Shown piece after piece: positions 21,338 to 31,704 of a stretch of DNA of 64,000 bases. The stretch lies in the NCBI GenBank assembly GCA_032718865.1, contig JALUTQ010000041.1, positions 186,001 to 250,000 of the forward strand, given 5' to 3'. Origin of the DNA: Tilletia caries (Eukaryota > Basidiomycota > Exobasidiomycetes > Tilletiales > Tilletiaceae). Below the pieces are notes generated by a model. That model ran no database searches and was not told where the DNA came from. It saw only the letters and a list, made by a program, of their open reading frames with translations. Position 1 is the stretch's first letter. Each line of letters begins with the position of its first letter. The translations under genes and the position numbers were made by a program.

Positions 21338-21746
21338 TAGCAACCATTTTTTCCTTATCCAAGTCGAACCAACTCACCTACGTCCATACTTGCTTTCGCC
21401 TCCAACTGAAAAAAAAAGTGAGCAGTCTAGCTCGTCCTGCTTCTCGTTGTTTTTCAGCGGGCGCAAATCTGACACGTACGACAAATGGCGCACAGATACT
21501 AAAGCTGAGGTGAATGTACATGAAGGCAAAGCCCCCGCGGAAAAACTTTCTCAAGAAGAAAACTGTGTCTTCACGATGGAGAGGATGTATTGGCAAGGGC
21601 CAATAAGAAGCTGTGAGCTGGCTAAGTAGAGTAAGAAGTGCAAGACGAATGTATGAATGACAGGAGAGAAGTACTAAGTACGATGATGGGCTCGAGAAGG
21701 TCGAGGATGAGAGCGAGGGAAAAGTGTGTCGTGGAAAAAGTGGAGG

Positions 21747-22082
21747 TCAGGATGTTGCTATGCGGAGAAGCGAAGGAGCGAGTGTGAGCAGAAAGTGGAA
21801 GAGAGGAAGTGGAGAGATTAGATAAGATATAGTAAGGCCACGTGGAGTGGCCACAAGCTGCCTGCCAGCACATCCCAACCGCCCAGCGTAGAAGTCCAGC
21901 CAGCTCTGGTGGCTCAGAGAGTAGCCGCGGGCAGAGTCTAGGTCCAGGCGGTCCAGCGGCTTCAGCTTGTCGAACGCCTTCCGCATCCGGTCCTTCTGCG
22001 CCTGAGCTTGAGAGTGGAGTTCTTGAACTTGTTCTTCGAGTTGTCGCACTCGCTCTTTGAGCTGCTCCATCGTGGCATCCAT
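21747..22082 (-). CDS. R-unit coiled-coil ORF, copy 4
   Basis: Same 111-residue protein as copies 2 and 3 from ATG 22082. The upstream pyrimidine repeat has three units here. Confidence 0.4.
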   Translation of the reverse strand: MDATMEQLKERVRQLEEQVQELHSQAQAQKDRMRKAFDKLKPLDRLDLDSARGYSLSHQSWLDFYAGRLGCAGRQLVATPRGLTISYLISPLPLFHFLLTLAPSLLRIATS

Positions 22083-22280
22083 GGTGAGAGACCCTGTTGA
22101 GGGAGAGAAAGATGGTGGTGGGAGAGAAAAAGGATGGTGGTGGGAGAGAAAAGGATTGTGGTGGGAGAGAAGAAGCAAGAGAAGAAAGTTTTTGAGAAAG
22201 AAGAGTAAAGTGAAGGAGAGGAAAGAAGCGTTGTGGGGGGCCGGAAGAGGGAAGAGGAAGCGAAAGAGCGTTGCCTTAAG

Positions 22281-23021
22281 TAAGGAAAGGCGTCACCTCC
22301 GCGCTCTCGGCGGAGTTCCGCGTCCTCCGCGCCTCCGTACCGCAAAACTCCGCCGATTTTCTTCCGCCGGAGGACGTCCTCCGTACCGCGGAGGCTGACA
22401 GCGGAGGGACGGACGGAGAAGTACCGCCAACGACTTGAACGCGGACGGATGGCGGAGGAGTTTGAGGTTCCCGGACTTGAGCGCGGACGGAGGTGTCGAC
22501 AGCCCCAACTTCGGCGGAGTTCCGGCGGAACTCCGCGCCTCCGCGCTTACTCCGCTCCGAGACTGAAAACCCAGGGGTTACACAGGGTCTCTCTAATAGA
22601 AGGGGTCTCAGAAGACGGAGTCTCGGGTTTCATATCACGTGATCGCTAGTCACACCGAAGTCTCAAGACTTGAGACCCCTCTTCAAATGATTTTTTTCGC
22701 CGAGTTAAGCAAGTAACTCCAAAGTCTGAGACCAAGACTTGGGTCAGCAAGTTGGGATCGCGGAGGCGCGGAACTCCGCCGGAACTCCGCCGGAGGAAGG
22801 CGACGGAGGTTCCCTCCTTGGAAAACTCCGCCTACCCACCGCGGACGGAGGAGGCGGCCTCGGTGAGGACCACCCTGCTACGGCGGACGGAATGATACCG
22901 GCCTTGCTGACACCACTGTCTTGGGCGGACGGAATGTTCCGCCCAAAAATGAGCGCGGAGTTTCGGCGGAGGTAGGCGGGCGGAGGCGCGGAGGCGCGGA
23001 GTTCCTCCGCGCCTTTCCTTA
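22281..23021. mobile_element. hAT-like GC-rich MITE (TAAGGAAAGGCG family)
   Basis: Termini TAAGGAAAGGCG and CGCCTTTCCTTA are flanked by GCCTTAAG on both sides (22273-22280 and 23022-23029). The other R copies show the unbroken site. The body is dense in GGCGGAG/CTCCGCC and ACGGAGG motifs. Non-coding. Confidence 0.88.
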
Positions 23022-23029
23022 GCCTTAAG

Positions 23030-23520
23030 TACCCATGCATGACTGCGGAACAAAGAACGTTGCCGGCCCCCTTTGTTTGGACCGGCGCTCTCCTTCGCCA
23101 CGGCTCCAAAGGCCAAGTGTGGCTGAACCCACACAAAGAACACTTAGCATGTCGCCGTGTCACCCATTCTGAGAGGGAATGAGAGGATGGGAAGCGAGCA
23201 TGCTAGCCGTAAGTCAAACGGAGTATGCATTTCTCATCTCTCACGCAGAGGCGAGCGGCCAGCAGATTAGACACTTTACGAACGGAGATTTCTGTCTCAT
23301 CACCTCTGCCGCTGGTCTTCTGATGCTGACATAACCCACAATGGTATTGAGATGGATGTCCTCAAGGTTACAAGGTTCTCATCTCGGACTTCGTTTATGT
23401 GTAGCGTGTCGTGCACTCGTGATGCTGCGTGCAGATCGGCGACATTTCGTGCACTGACCCATAGCAAAATGCACCGGGGGATGCACAAAAGCAGGAATGA
23501 TACACGATTTTAACCTCGTA
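23030..23520 (-). repeat. Repeat segment shared in inverted orientation with 35050-35552
   Basis: About 480 bases, including the R-unit end around 23033-23091 and a following block, recur in reverse complement at 35050-35552. The shared block has no open frame with a recognisable domain. At both sites it is fused to R-unit sequence, so this is a structural variant of the R repeat rather than a separate transposon. Confidence 0.65.
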
Positions 23521-24797
23521 CAGCTGCAGAGCAGTGTTGTAGTTCACGCGCGCGCGGAACTCACAGGCTTTGTTGCGCTGACAGACAGCAACAGCCCAGT
23601 CTGTCTTCGAAGCCGCCCACTTGTGGGGAAAGTGCTGCGCCAGGGCATAATCTGTGACGCTATACAAAACGGCTGGTGTGGCATTGAGCACCTGGAGGGG
23701 CACTTGCGCAAAAATCAACCCTGTATAGACCCTCAAGAGCCCTTCGCAGGGACCCAAACGGAGACTGCAACGTAACCAGATTACGTAACTGATCTTTTTC
23801 GCTTTGAAATCGCCCGATCGCCCACCTAAATGAAGTCTGTCTGTTGAAAAATTTCGGCCGGGAGCGGCTTCCTGTTGTACGATCCGACCTTAGAGAATTT
23901 TCGACAGTTCCGCACAGGCCCTCCGCGCCCCTAACCACAGAAGCGCTGTCCCATCGTCTCATCTTTTCATCTCTTCTACTACCACCACTCACCCTCACCC
24001 TCGACCTCGCTGACCTTTCCTTAGTCCCTACTCCCTAGCATCCATCCCACTCTCTCAATCTTTCCAGCTCCCTTCCTTATTATTTATTTTTCCTTCATCT
24101 CTGATTTCTTCGTTGTCCCACAGCGCTTTCCGCCGACATAGGCTGACCGCTGACGTTACTCTTCCTTCGCGCTCCTTGAATCGGCACGTGCTGACTGCTG
24201 ACCATGGCCGTGCTGTTAACTTTTAGCTCACGAATCTCGCGCTGATACACATTTCCTTCCGCAACACAGTGCACACAGCCATCTCTTCGGTTGAGTCTGA
24301 CTTACAAAGCTTTCCCCACGAATCTTCCCTCAGCCGCAGGCTTTTATCTTCCTTCTTTTTCCCTTTCTCTTTCTTTTTGCGTTTTGCCTTTCCTCAACCT
24401 TCTTTTTTATTTTCCTACAGGTTACAGCCAATCGAACACGCGTCAACGTCCTCCCAAGTCCCAACGGTGAGTTGACTGGTTTGTCTTGACAGCCGGGTAC
24501 CGCGTACGGAGTTACGGACCACGCGCTTACATCGATATTCCTCCACAGCGAACACGGAGGAGTGAGAGGTGCAGTCTGAGTCTCGTTCTCAGTGCTGTTC
24601 GTCCATCACATCATGTGGATCTTTACCGTAGCTGGAGAATCAAGCATCAATGAGTATGTATTGCGTTCTGAATCGTGTGAGAGAGCCCATCAGTGATTGG
24701 TCAGCCAAGGGAATCCATACGGTCGCTCTATTCCTCTGAGGCTACGTGCAGCGCCTCTGAGTGAACTGTCCAAAAGCACCCTGTTGGTCCCCTGAAA
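23521..24797. other. Block of unknown origin separating the two parts of R copy 4
   Basis: No open frame shows a domain. From 23990 to 24430 the plus strand is strongly C/T-rich (for example TTTTCCCTTTCTC), like a fungal promoter and leader, but no convincing ATG-led exon follows. A target duplication at 23092/24797 was not found. Confidence 0.35.
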
Positions 24798-24980
24798 AGT
24801 AAACAGAAGGGCTTATTTGGAAACCTGAACGTAGCCTGAACGTAACCCTCCGGAAACCAACTGGTGATTTACCCCACTTGGTCCCCTAATTCCCTATTGG
24901 CTCCCTATGGGCTACGTTCTGCGTCCCACCCGTTTTGTATAGCGTGACTCATGAAAGTTTCGAGCTTTGAACTGACTTCG
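24798..24980. repeat. Tandem repeat R, copy 4 (displaced end)
   Basis: Continues the R unit from AGTAAACAGAAGGG through TGACTCATGAAAGTTTC and then stops at GACTTCGC. This marks the right boundary of the array. Confidence 0.75.
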
Positions 24981-26826
24981 CTTGGCTCAGTTACTGGACA
25001 CTTCTCTCTGCTACAATACTCTATTCTCTTTCACGTTTTATATTTTGCTACCTTTGCTATCGAACCACTCTTTTTACAGTCTACAGACAAGACACAGCTC
25101 ACAGGGCATAGGCTCGTTGAGTCGTGATCGATACCACCTCCGACCTCCGGTCAGCCCGTCATCTCTCCAGCGACAAATCTCTCGCTTTCGATTCCCCACT
25201 GCTCACTGTTTACATATACACTTCACATCTATTTACTCCATCCTGTCGCTTGATAATCTTTTATTATCTAAATTCTAGGCCGACCTACGATTTGTAGTCG
25301 AACCCCAAGAGACGGACGGTGGTGCTGTACGGTGTTTCACGATCCACGGGACCAATCACAATCATTCATGTATTTGTGGAAAACAAGATCATTGATTATC
25401 GATCGTCATGGATGGACAAACGAAAAGAGAGCTGAAAAATGAAATGAATGGGGGTATGGGGGTGAGAGTTAAAATGGCAATATTTACTTGTGACGTTGTT
25501 CTCTAAGCTTGGACTTTTCTCGTGCTGCTCGCGGTGCTTACCTCTGACTACATTATAGTGGTTTTCAGATTGATCTACAAAATTTTGGGCATCAGCAGCT
25601 GTAGAGGGAGCGCAGTCTGCTCTTTGACAGTGCATCACAACGTTTTCAGCTCACAATTGGGTTGTCACTTGGCTCATGTCAGAGATTACGGAGTTCTGTA
25701 ATGCTCATATATGAATCAATCTCATAGTAGACGTCGATTCACATACTTGTATTAAATAGCAATATAGCAGGTCAAAGGTAATTAACATCAAAAAGAGTGG
25801 GAGCTTGCACAAAAAGGGAAGGAGGTAAGCAGATTTAACGGTAGAAGTACATCAGGAGAAAAGAACCATTTTAACGGCAGCGGAAAGCCTTTTTTTGTGA
25901 CGCTGCGCTGAGCTGACCGCGTGTCCAGCTGCAAGTACATCAGCAGGAAGAAAACCGACGCGACTTGCGCCCACGTCAAACATAAATTGCGGTGGCCCGT
26001 TTGCGAGTTGCTACAAACAATTCCGTTTGAAGAACCGCGCCCTCGGCATAACGAAGTTACGATCAACGGCCCACGGAATGCAGATAATCATAAAGTACAA
26101 AAATCTTCTGATGACTGCGGGACATCCAGAAATAACCAGAAAAAACGGGTAAACAGCCAGCGTAGCGTTTATTCCTGTTAGCCGGTATATACGAAAGAGC
26201 GACAGCCTTCTCTGCTTAATCTCTTTCCTCTCTTATCTGTTCTTCACTCAATCGCACAAACACATCACCTTGTTCATTGTTCCAAGCCATATTTGAACTG
26301 AGCTACATTTGAGATGGACCATCTAATCAAATTACCTGTTAGCTACGAAACCCCGGTATTCAACTGTTTCTAATGCTGGAAAGTCCACAAATATGCACAC
26401 TCATTGCAAGCTGCATTCTTTCTTAATAACCTCAGCGTTGAAAAAGTAAGCAAGTTAGTGGAATGTCCTCCAGACCTGTTCGCTCACTCGAGCAAATTTC
26501 CGTCGATCCTTTAAGGCAGACATCCGTTAATCCTGTACGGCACCACTGTTCCTCCTCCAAAGATATACATCCGCTCGGCAGTAAGAGGTCAAATTTAAAG
26601 CTGAATTTTGGAAAGATTGCCGGAAATAATTACCAATTATTACTTCAGCACATCTGCGACGAAAAGGCTCCAGCACCATCGAAACACGTCCGTTCAGGCT
26701 CATCGTTTGAATGATGGTAAGACTCAATTTTGCACTACGTGCTCCGCCCAATCTCAGGAAGCTGCCTCAGCTTGACTTTGCGCTACGCATGCAGTCCCTG
26801 ATCAATGAGTGAAAAACAGATCAATA
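24981..26826. other. Intergenic, no gene recognised
   Basis: AT-richer than its surroundings, with only short frames lacking domains. It contains pyrimidine tracts (25000-25280) but no supported exon. This may be original non-repetitive genome sequence. Confidence 0.4.
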
Positions 26827-27929
26827 CACCCCCAAAGTCTGAGGATTTTTAAATTCATCTTGGGAATTTTTGAGGAGCCTCCTCAGCCTCAGTGGTGGCC
26901 ATAGGCGGGAGAATCATCCTCGACATGCTTTAAACCCTATCCTCAACATGTCGAGGAGGATAACATGTCAGGGATGATCCTGAGGCCTATAATAGAAGCT
27001 GCAGAATTTCCCTTCATCCTCCTCATGCTACCTTTCAATCAGACTGACGACAATATGATATGTATATGATTGTGATACCATGATGTGGAATTGTGCGTGA
27101 GGAAGAAGGACAGGAAGGACATATGATAACACAACATAACAACGTAGAAACAACGACAAGAGAACTGGACCATCCGGGACAACGCGTGCGTGTCAGATCA
27201 AGGACGGTGACTGTAGCGTGGGACGAGAACAAAGGTCATAGGGGAAGGAAGTGAGAAAAAAGAGAAGGTGTTAGGAAATCTGCATATGAGAACAGGGTGT
27301 GTGAAAAAAAAAATCAGCAGAGTGGAAAAGAGACGAAAGTCAGCAGTCGACACCAGAAAAGAAGTGGATAGAAACAAGCTGCGCTGACTGCTGACTGCTG
27401 TGAAGATGGGAAAGATGAGCGATCAAACGGCGGTGTGAAAACTGAAAAGGCCAGTACTGCCGTACTGGTGTCAGAGGGAGGATACGGGTGCGGATGGGAG
27501 TGGGACCTTTGGGGAGGAAGCTGGTACTGCTGCGGGCGAGCGCAGGGAGGACACTGATGCTGGGGTGCTGATACGCATGCGCATGCTATCGCCCGGATGC
27601 ATGTGAAGAGGGAATTAAGAATGGTGAGCAGAGGTCTGAGGCTATGGAGGGAGGTCAGGGTGCGTGTGTGGACGGTGAAAATTTTGTAAGGAAGAAATTC
27701 TCGCGACACCGTGTCGCACACTTCGCGACATCGAGTTGCGAAGTCTTGGAGGAGTCTCTTCGGAAATCCTGGCTCAGGATACCCCAGGAGATCCACAGGA
27801 GACTCCTGGACATGTAAATTCCGAGAATTGTGAAATTTCATCTTTAAGAGCATCCCTGACAATCCCCTAAGATTACAGGAGAGGATTTCAGTCAGGAGGA
27901 TTCCGGGTCCTGTTAAGATTTTGGGGGTG
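26827..27929. mobile_element. TA-flanked MITE-like element
   Basis: Ends CACCCCCAAAGTCT and AGATTTTGGGGGTG are inverted repeats with one mismatch, flanked by TA at 26825-26826 and 27930-27931. This fits the Tc1/mariner/pogo group. The interior holds a hairpin-rich stretch (26900-26990, arms around CCTCGACATG / CATGTCGAGG). No transposase. The short inverted repeat makes this weaker than the R-array elements. Confidence 0.5.
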
Positions 27930-27946
27930 TAGTTGATTGACCTGGT

Positions 27947-28330
27947 TCCAGAACGCGTCTGCCTGCGCCAGTTTTTTCGCCTCCGCCTTTTTGATCTCTT
28001 TCGCCGCCTCTCGCATGATGCGCACGGCTGGCTTCGATGTGTACAGTTTTGCGGAGCCGTTCATGTGAACCAAATAGCTGATTGGTTTCTGTTCTGCTGC
28101 CACTTGCTGACAGTGAAGCAAATGGTCGAACATGACTTCCACAGACGGCATGCGCTCAATTGTTTTTGGCTGCGTGCATGAGCAAGGCCTTGCCCCGCGA
28201 AATGCTCTGCTTGTCTGCCCTCGCCCAGAGCATGTCAACTTCATCGTTTGCGCTGGTAGTGACCTCCACGAACTCCTCGAGCTTCTTGTCACATAGCTTA
28301 GCCTTATTTTTCGATAAAATTAGCCCGTGA
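27947..28330 (-). pseudogene. Duplicated basic coding fragment, copy 1 (frameshifted)
   Basis: Nearly identical to 31318-31700. The minus-strand product contains VEVMFDHLLHCQQVAAEQKP and a Lys/Glu/Ala-rich helix (REAAKEIKKAEAKKLAQ). An extra T in a run near 28160 breaks the frame that is open in copy 2. The fragment is cut upstream by a family-A element starting at 28338. No family recognised. Confidence 0.5.
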
Positions 28331-28337
28331 AATTGCT

Positions 28338-28933
28338 CTCAGGAAATCTGCATACGCGACAGAGACGTGCCACAAACACTGCTCAAACGACATAAACGCT
28401 GCTCAGACGCGTTGGGCAGACTCAAGACGCTGCACAGACGCGTCTAAAATAAATTTAATTTTTTGGATCATTTCTCAAAGATTTGAAGTCTGCGTCAACG
28501 CGACTGGGACGCGACTCGAACGCGTCTCTCAATGAAATTGATGTTTTCTTTCGACCCGAGCAAACCGCTCACTCTTCAGCCCTCCCTGAGCAGTCCTATT
28601 GTACAAGCTGACTGTGCTGCGCAGATTGCGCGTGGGTAAGCGTTGAGGTCAGTCGTTCAAGGAAATGTTTGCATGGTATATATATGTGTGGTGGAAACCT
28701 TTTGCGTGGTTAAATGCTACCATCGTCCAGCGGTAGCACACCACGTAGGATTATCACCTTCAGGCTTCAGGTCCCAGGTTCGAGTCACACAGACAGCATC
28801 AATTTTTTTTTTGCAATGTTCTATGTTTAAGTTAAGGCGCTCAAGCCGCGTTGGAGTCGCGTCCGTCGACGCTCAATCCTTGCCCAACGCGTCGGCAGAC
28901 GTGGCAAAAAGCTGTATGAGCAGACGCGACTAT
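28338..28933 (+). mobile_element. Family-A element, copy B (right end missing)
   Basis: Starts CTCAGGAAATCTGCATACGC, the terminal repeat of family A, and has the same GACGCGTC arrays and tRNA-like core. It ends in GCAGACGCGAC, where a hAT end fragment takes over, so the right terminus is lost. Confidence 0.65.
28722..28812 (+). repeat. tRNA-like (SINE-type) segment in family A, copy B
   Basis: GTCCAGCGGTAGC (A-box-like) and GGTTCGAGTC (B-box-like) are followed by a T9-10 tract. Five base pairs of acceptor-like stem (ATGCT/AGCAT) can form; the T-stem cannot. Best preserved of the three copies. Confidence 0.5.
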
Positions 28934-29064
28934 GACTATTTCGGATTTTCAAAAAAAAAAAAAAAAAATTAATAATAATAATAATAATAATAATAAACAC
29001 CTACGACTGCGACTACGACTCCGACTATGACTATGCCCAAAAACGTGCGACTATAGTCGGAGCC
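28931..29064 (-). mobile_element. hAT-like MITE end fragment with (TAA)n microsatellite
   Basis: Matches the left end of the 52319-53032 element (GACTATAGTCGCACG, GACTATGACTA, TTTCGGATTTT) but has an A17 run followed by about ten ATA repeats (28967-28996). Its terminal CAGGGCTCGGC is missing. It truncates the 3' end of C2H2 gene copy 2. Confidence 0.6.
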
Positions 29065-29065
29065 G

Positions 29066-30720
29066 TGGCGTCCAGCTTTACTTCGTCGCACACCTTCGCG
29101 AGAATATGGGAGCCGTCTTGGCATGCTGCCAGTGCCTTGACGGCGTGGGCCAGCTTTTGTTTATGCTCTGCGCAAAGATGGGAAGTAAAGATCATGTCAG
29201 CGTCCTGTCGATGAAGAATCAGAAAGGGGAAAGGACTTACCATGGTAGCTCTCGATGTTGAGCTGAATCGTTGTCAACAGCAATGTGACTGCGAACAATC
29301 CCATCAGCGCCGTGGTCGTGTAGCGAATGTGCCGGGTTCGTGCCGGGAGCGGAAATTGATTCGGCCACAGACACTTTTTGATATGGCCACAGACATTTTG
29401 ATATGGCCACAGACAACCATACACGTGACCGCCAGACCTTGGGAGTTGAGACCCAGCTGCAGCGCGATCACCAGTCACCGGTCACCACCCAGTATCACCA
29501 CTCATCACAGGTTCTTCCTCTCTTCCTGCTTCACAAATATGTTGTTTTCCAGTTACTGCTGCCATATCATGCATTCTTATGACACTTTTCTCAATGCTGG
29601 CTGAGTAAGGTGCGGATGCTGAGGTGGAAGAAGGCAGAAAGGGAGCGCATCAATTCTTGTGATCATGGGCGTCTGCTCACTGTGCTCAGGCAATCGGGGT
29701 GCGTCTCAAGCTGTTCTCTGGCGGTCACGTGTATGGTTGTCTGTGGCCATATCAAAATGTCTGTGGCCATATCAAAAAGTGTCTGTGGCCGAATCAATTT
29801 CCGCCGGGAGCAGCTCTTGAACTAGAAGCGGTCCCGCGATTTGCCCCAAGGCCGGAGTGACGCGGGTTGTAACAGCTCGAGACTTGCGAAGACTCGGAAC
29901 TTGAGGAGGCTCCGCTGGTACCACTGCCAGCCCTCGGAATTCTGCCGAGCGGCTGAGTTCGATCGTCTCCTCGCTCCGGGCGCCGATGTCCGGGATCGAC
30001 GGCCGGCGGTGGAGGCTCCAGTGCCGAACCAGATTTGCCATACGGGTGAAGGGTTTGCCGCACTCGCCGCAGCCGAAAAGGCAGATGCGCTCGAGCGCGC
30101 TCCGAGTCGGGTATTGATCCGATCCGACCTTGACTGTGTCGACGAAATCCTTCTCCGAGGGGCTGGCCTCGTTGATCAGGATGTAACTCCTGTCAACGAA
30201 GTCCTCGTAGGTTTCGTCCGCTCCAGCCTCTTCAAAGAGCTCCGAAACCTTCGACAGGACACCTTTGCGGCGCCAATTCGATTGCCTAGGAGACCGTGAG
30301 ATAGAAAGAATAGGGAGAAGAGTAAGCGTCAATAGTCCGCCCAAGCCCCAACAGTATGTCCCAGCATGTACTCACAGCTCAGCCCAGTGGTCGGGAGCTC
30401 TTGGCTTTGAGCGCGTCGCTTCTACTACTGACGCCTCAGCAGTAGTAGGAGTGGACGGCCGGGCCAGTGTAGGCCTGGGAAGCGGAGCTTCCGGTGCCGC
30501 CGAGATGGGCGGTGTTGAATGCCGGGGGGAAGGCACATGCGCGGAGGTGGCAGCTGGGTTGGTGGACCACATGTAGGCTGGATGGAGATGAAGAGGTGGT
30601 AAAAGCCAAGATGTCAGGCTGTGTATCGAAGTTCGCAGCTGAGTCAATGTATAATAACTTACCTGGAGCTAGTGGGCGGAGGTGTTGGATCCAGTCGGAG
30701 AGTTAAAAGGAGCGAAGTAA
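29066..30720 (-). pseudogene. C2H2 zinc-finger / transmembrane protein gene, copy 2, split by a MITE
   Basis: Inverted paralogue of the 10.4-11.7 kb gene. Introns are 30578-30662 (5' UTR), 30286-30375 and 29168-29240, the same sizes as copy 1. ATG is at 30572. Here the finger is complete (CGECGKPFTRMANLVRHWSL then H, near 30040-30075), so zinc binding would be possible. The frame is open from exon 3 through the finger, unlike copy 1. A Mutator-like MITE (29351-29802) cuts the gene between the finger and the hydrophobic helix (ALMGLFAVTLLL). The last exon stops at a hAT fragment. Role unknown. Confidence 0.62.
29351..29802. mobile_element. Mutator-like MITE inside C2H2 gene copy 2
   Basis: Inverted repeats of about 84 bp start GGAAATTGATTCGGCCACAG and carry the box TGGCCACAGACA several times. 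The 9-bp duplication GCCGGGAGC (29342-29350 and 29803-29811) is confirmed by the unbroken sequence in copy 1 near 11393-11402. An extra 11-bp duplication (ACGAACCCGGC, minus strand) lies just outside. Confidence 0.85.
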
Positions 30721-30770
30721 AATGTGTGAAGGGTGTGGGATTTTCTGCGAGCTGCTAAGTACACCGAGCT

Positions 30771-30780
30771 GTTATATACA
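30771..30780 (-). promoter_or_regulatory. TATA box of C2H2 gene copy 2
   Basis: TGTATATAAC on the minus strand, same position relative to the first exon as in copy 1. Further upstream (30858-30890) the motif GAGCCAT is repeated in tandem four times, a difference from copy 1. Confidence 0.55.
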
Positions 30781-30925
30781 TGAGCGGTGAGAGGTCTGCT
30801 TGTTGAGCGGGAGTGAGGTAGAAGTGAGCTCCTCGGAAAGTGTTGGGAGATGAGCGATGAGCCATGAGCCATGAGCCATGAGCCATGAGCGATCAAGCAG
30901 TGGGGACGGACGCCTTTGAGCGTGC

Positions 30926-31133
30926 GGGAGACATAAAATGGGGGATGGGGCAGGCGGGCAGCCAAAGCAGTTTTACCCGATGTTCAAAATTCGATACATT
31001 TTTTTCAAGCACTTACAACCACATCTGTACCGTGTCTCCGCGCTGGCTGCTGGCCTCCTCCGTAAATGTCACCTCGTCTCCATTATGGCACACGCGTTTC
31101 AACCGAGCTTGCCGCATCACCTTCTTTTTTGCC
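30926..31133. other. Possible 3' continuation of the basic coding fragment
   Basis: On the minus strand 31135-31020 can be read as KKKVMRQARLKRVCHNGDE and onward, a frame different from that of the upstream fragment. It may be the true C-terminus after a frameshift. Otherwise nothing is recognised. Confidence 0.25.
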
Positions 31134-31700
31134 TTAACTTCTTTCACCTCCCTCTTCTTGGTCTCCCTTGTCTCCCTGCGCCAACCGTTTCTTCTCCGCC
31201 GCCTTAATTTGCTTTATCTGCCCTTTATCTCCCTCTCTTTCCGACGGGTCTCTTTTTGGTAATCTTTTTGGCCCAAATTCCTTCACTTTAGCTCGTTCCC
31301 GATTCCCTTTCTGGTTAACGAACGCGTCTGCCTGCGCCAGTTTTTTCGCCTCCGCCTTTTTGATCTCTTTCGCCGCCTCTCGCATGATGCGCACGGCTGG
31401 CTTCGATGTGTACAGTTTTGCGGAGCCGTTCATGTGAACCAAATAGCTGATTGGTTTCTGTTCTGCTGCCACTTGCTGACAGTGAAGCAAATGGTCGAAC
31501 ATGACTTCCACAGACGGCATGCGCTCAATTGTTTTGGCTGCGTGCATGAGCAAGGCCTTGCCCCGCGAAATGCTCTGCTTGTCTGCCCTCGCCCAGAGCA
31601 TGTCAACTTCATCGTTTGCGCTGGTAGTGACCTCCACGAACTCCTCGAGCTTCTTGTCACATAGCTTAGCCTTATTTTCGATAAAATTAGCCCGTGAAAT
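31134..31700 (-). pseudogene. Duplicated basic coding fragment, copy 2 (frame open, 5' end replaced)
   Basis: From about 31700 down to 31134 one frame stays open: a helical segment (NKAKLCDKKLEEFVEVTTSA), the conserved VEVMFDHLLHCQQVAAEQKP block, then a highly charged Lys/Glu/Arg C-terminus. The start is lost because a family-A element (31705 onward) supplies the sequence upstream. Composition suggests a nucleic-acid-binding or nucleolar-type tail, but no domain is recognised. Confidence 0.5.
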
Positions 31701-31704
31701 TGCT

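Larger units (their letters stand above)
18045..21339. repeat. Tandem repeat R, copy 3
   Basis: Same order as copy 2: coiled-coil ORF, TA-MITE (19281-19654), Tc1 element T2 (20001-21337). It lacks the MITE inside the transposase, so that insertion came after the R duplication. A C14-type run at 18234-18250 replaces CCCCCGCGG of the other copies. Confidence 0.85.
21340..23091. repeat. Tandem repeat R, copy 4 (first part)
   Basis: Contains the coiled-coil ORF and, in its 3' half, the GC-rich MITE 22281-23021. The unit breaks off after GGACCGGCGCTC. The missing continuation, starting AGTAAACAGAAGGG, reappears at 24798-24980, so roughly 1.7 kb lies between the two parts. Confidence 0.8.

Noticed and set aside
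23093..24797. Helitron insertion in R copy 4
   Set aside because: The block starts with TC and ends near CTGA and shows no target duplication, but it is not between A and T, has no terminal hairpin, and its first 430 bp recur elsewhere already fused to the R unit.
28722..28812. Functional tRNA gene
   Set aside because: A- and B-box-like motifs are present but the T-stem cannot pair and the acceptor stem has only about five pairs; it sits inside a repeat present three times.
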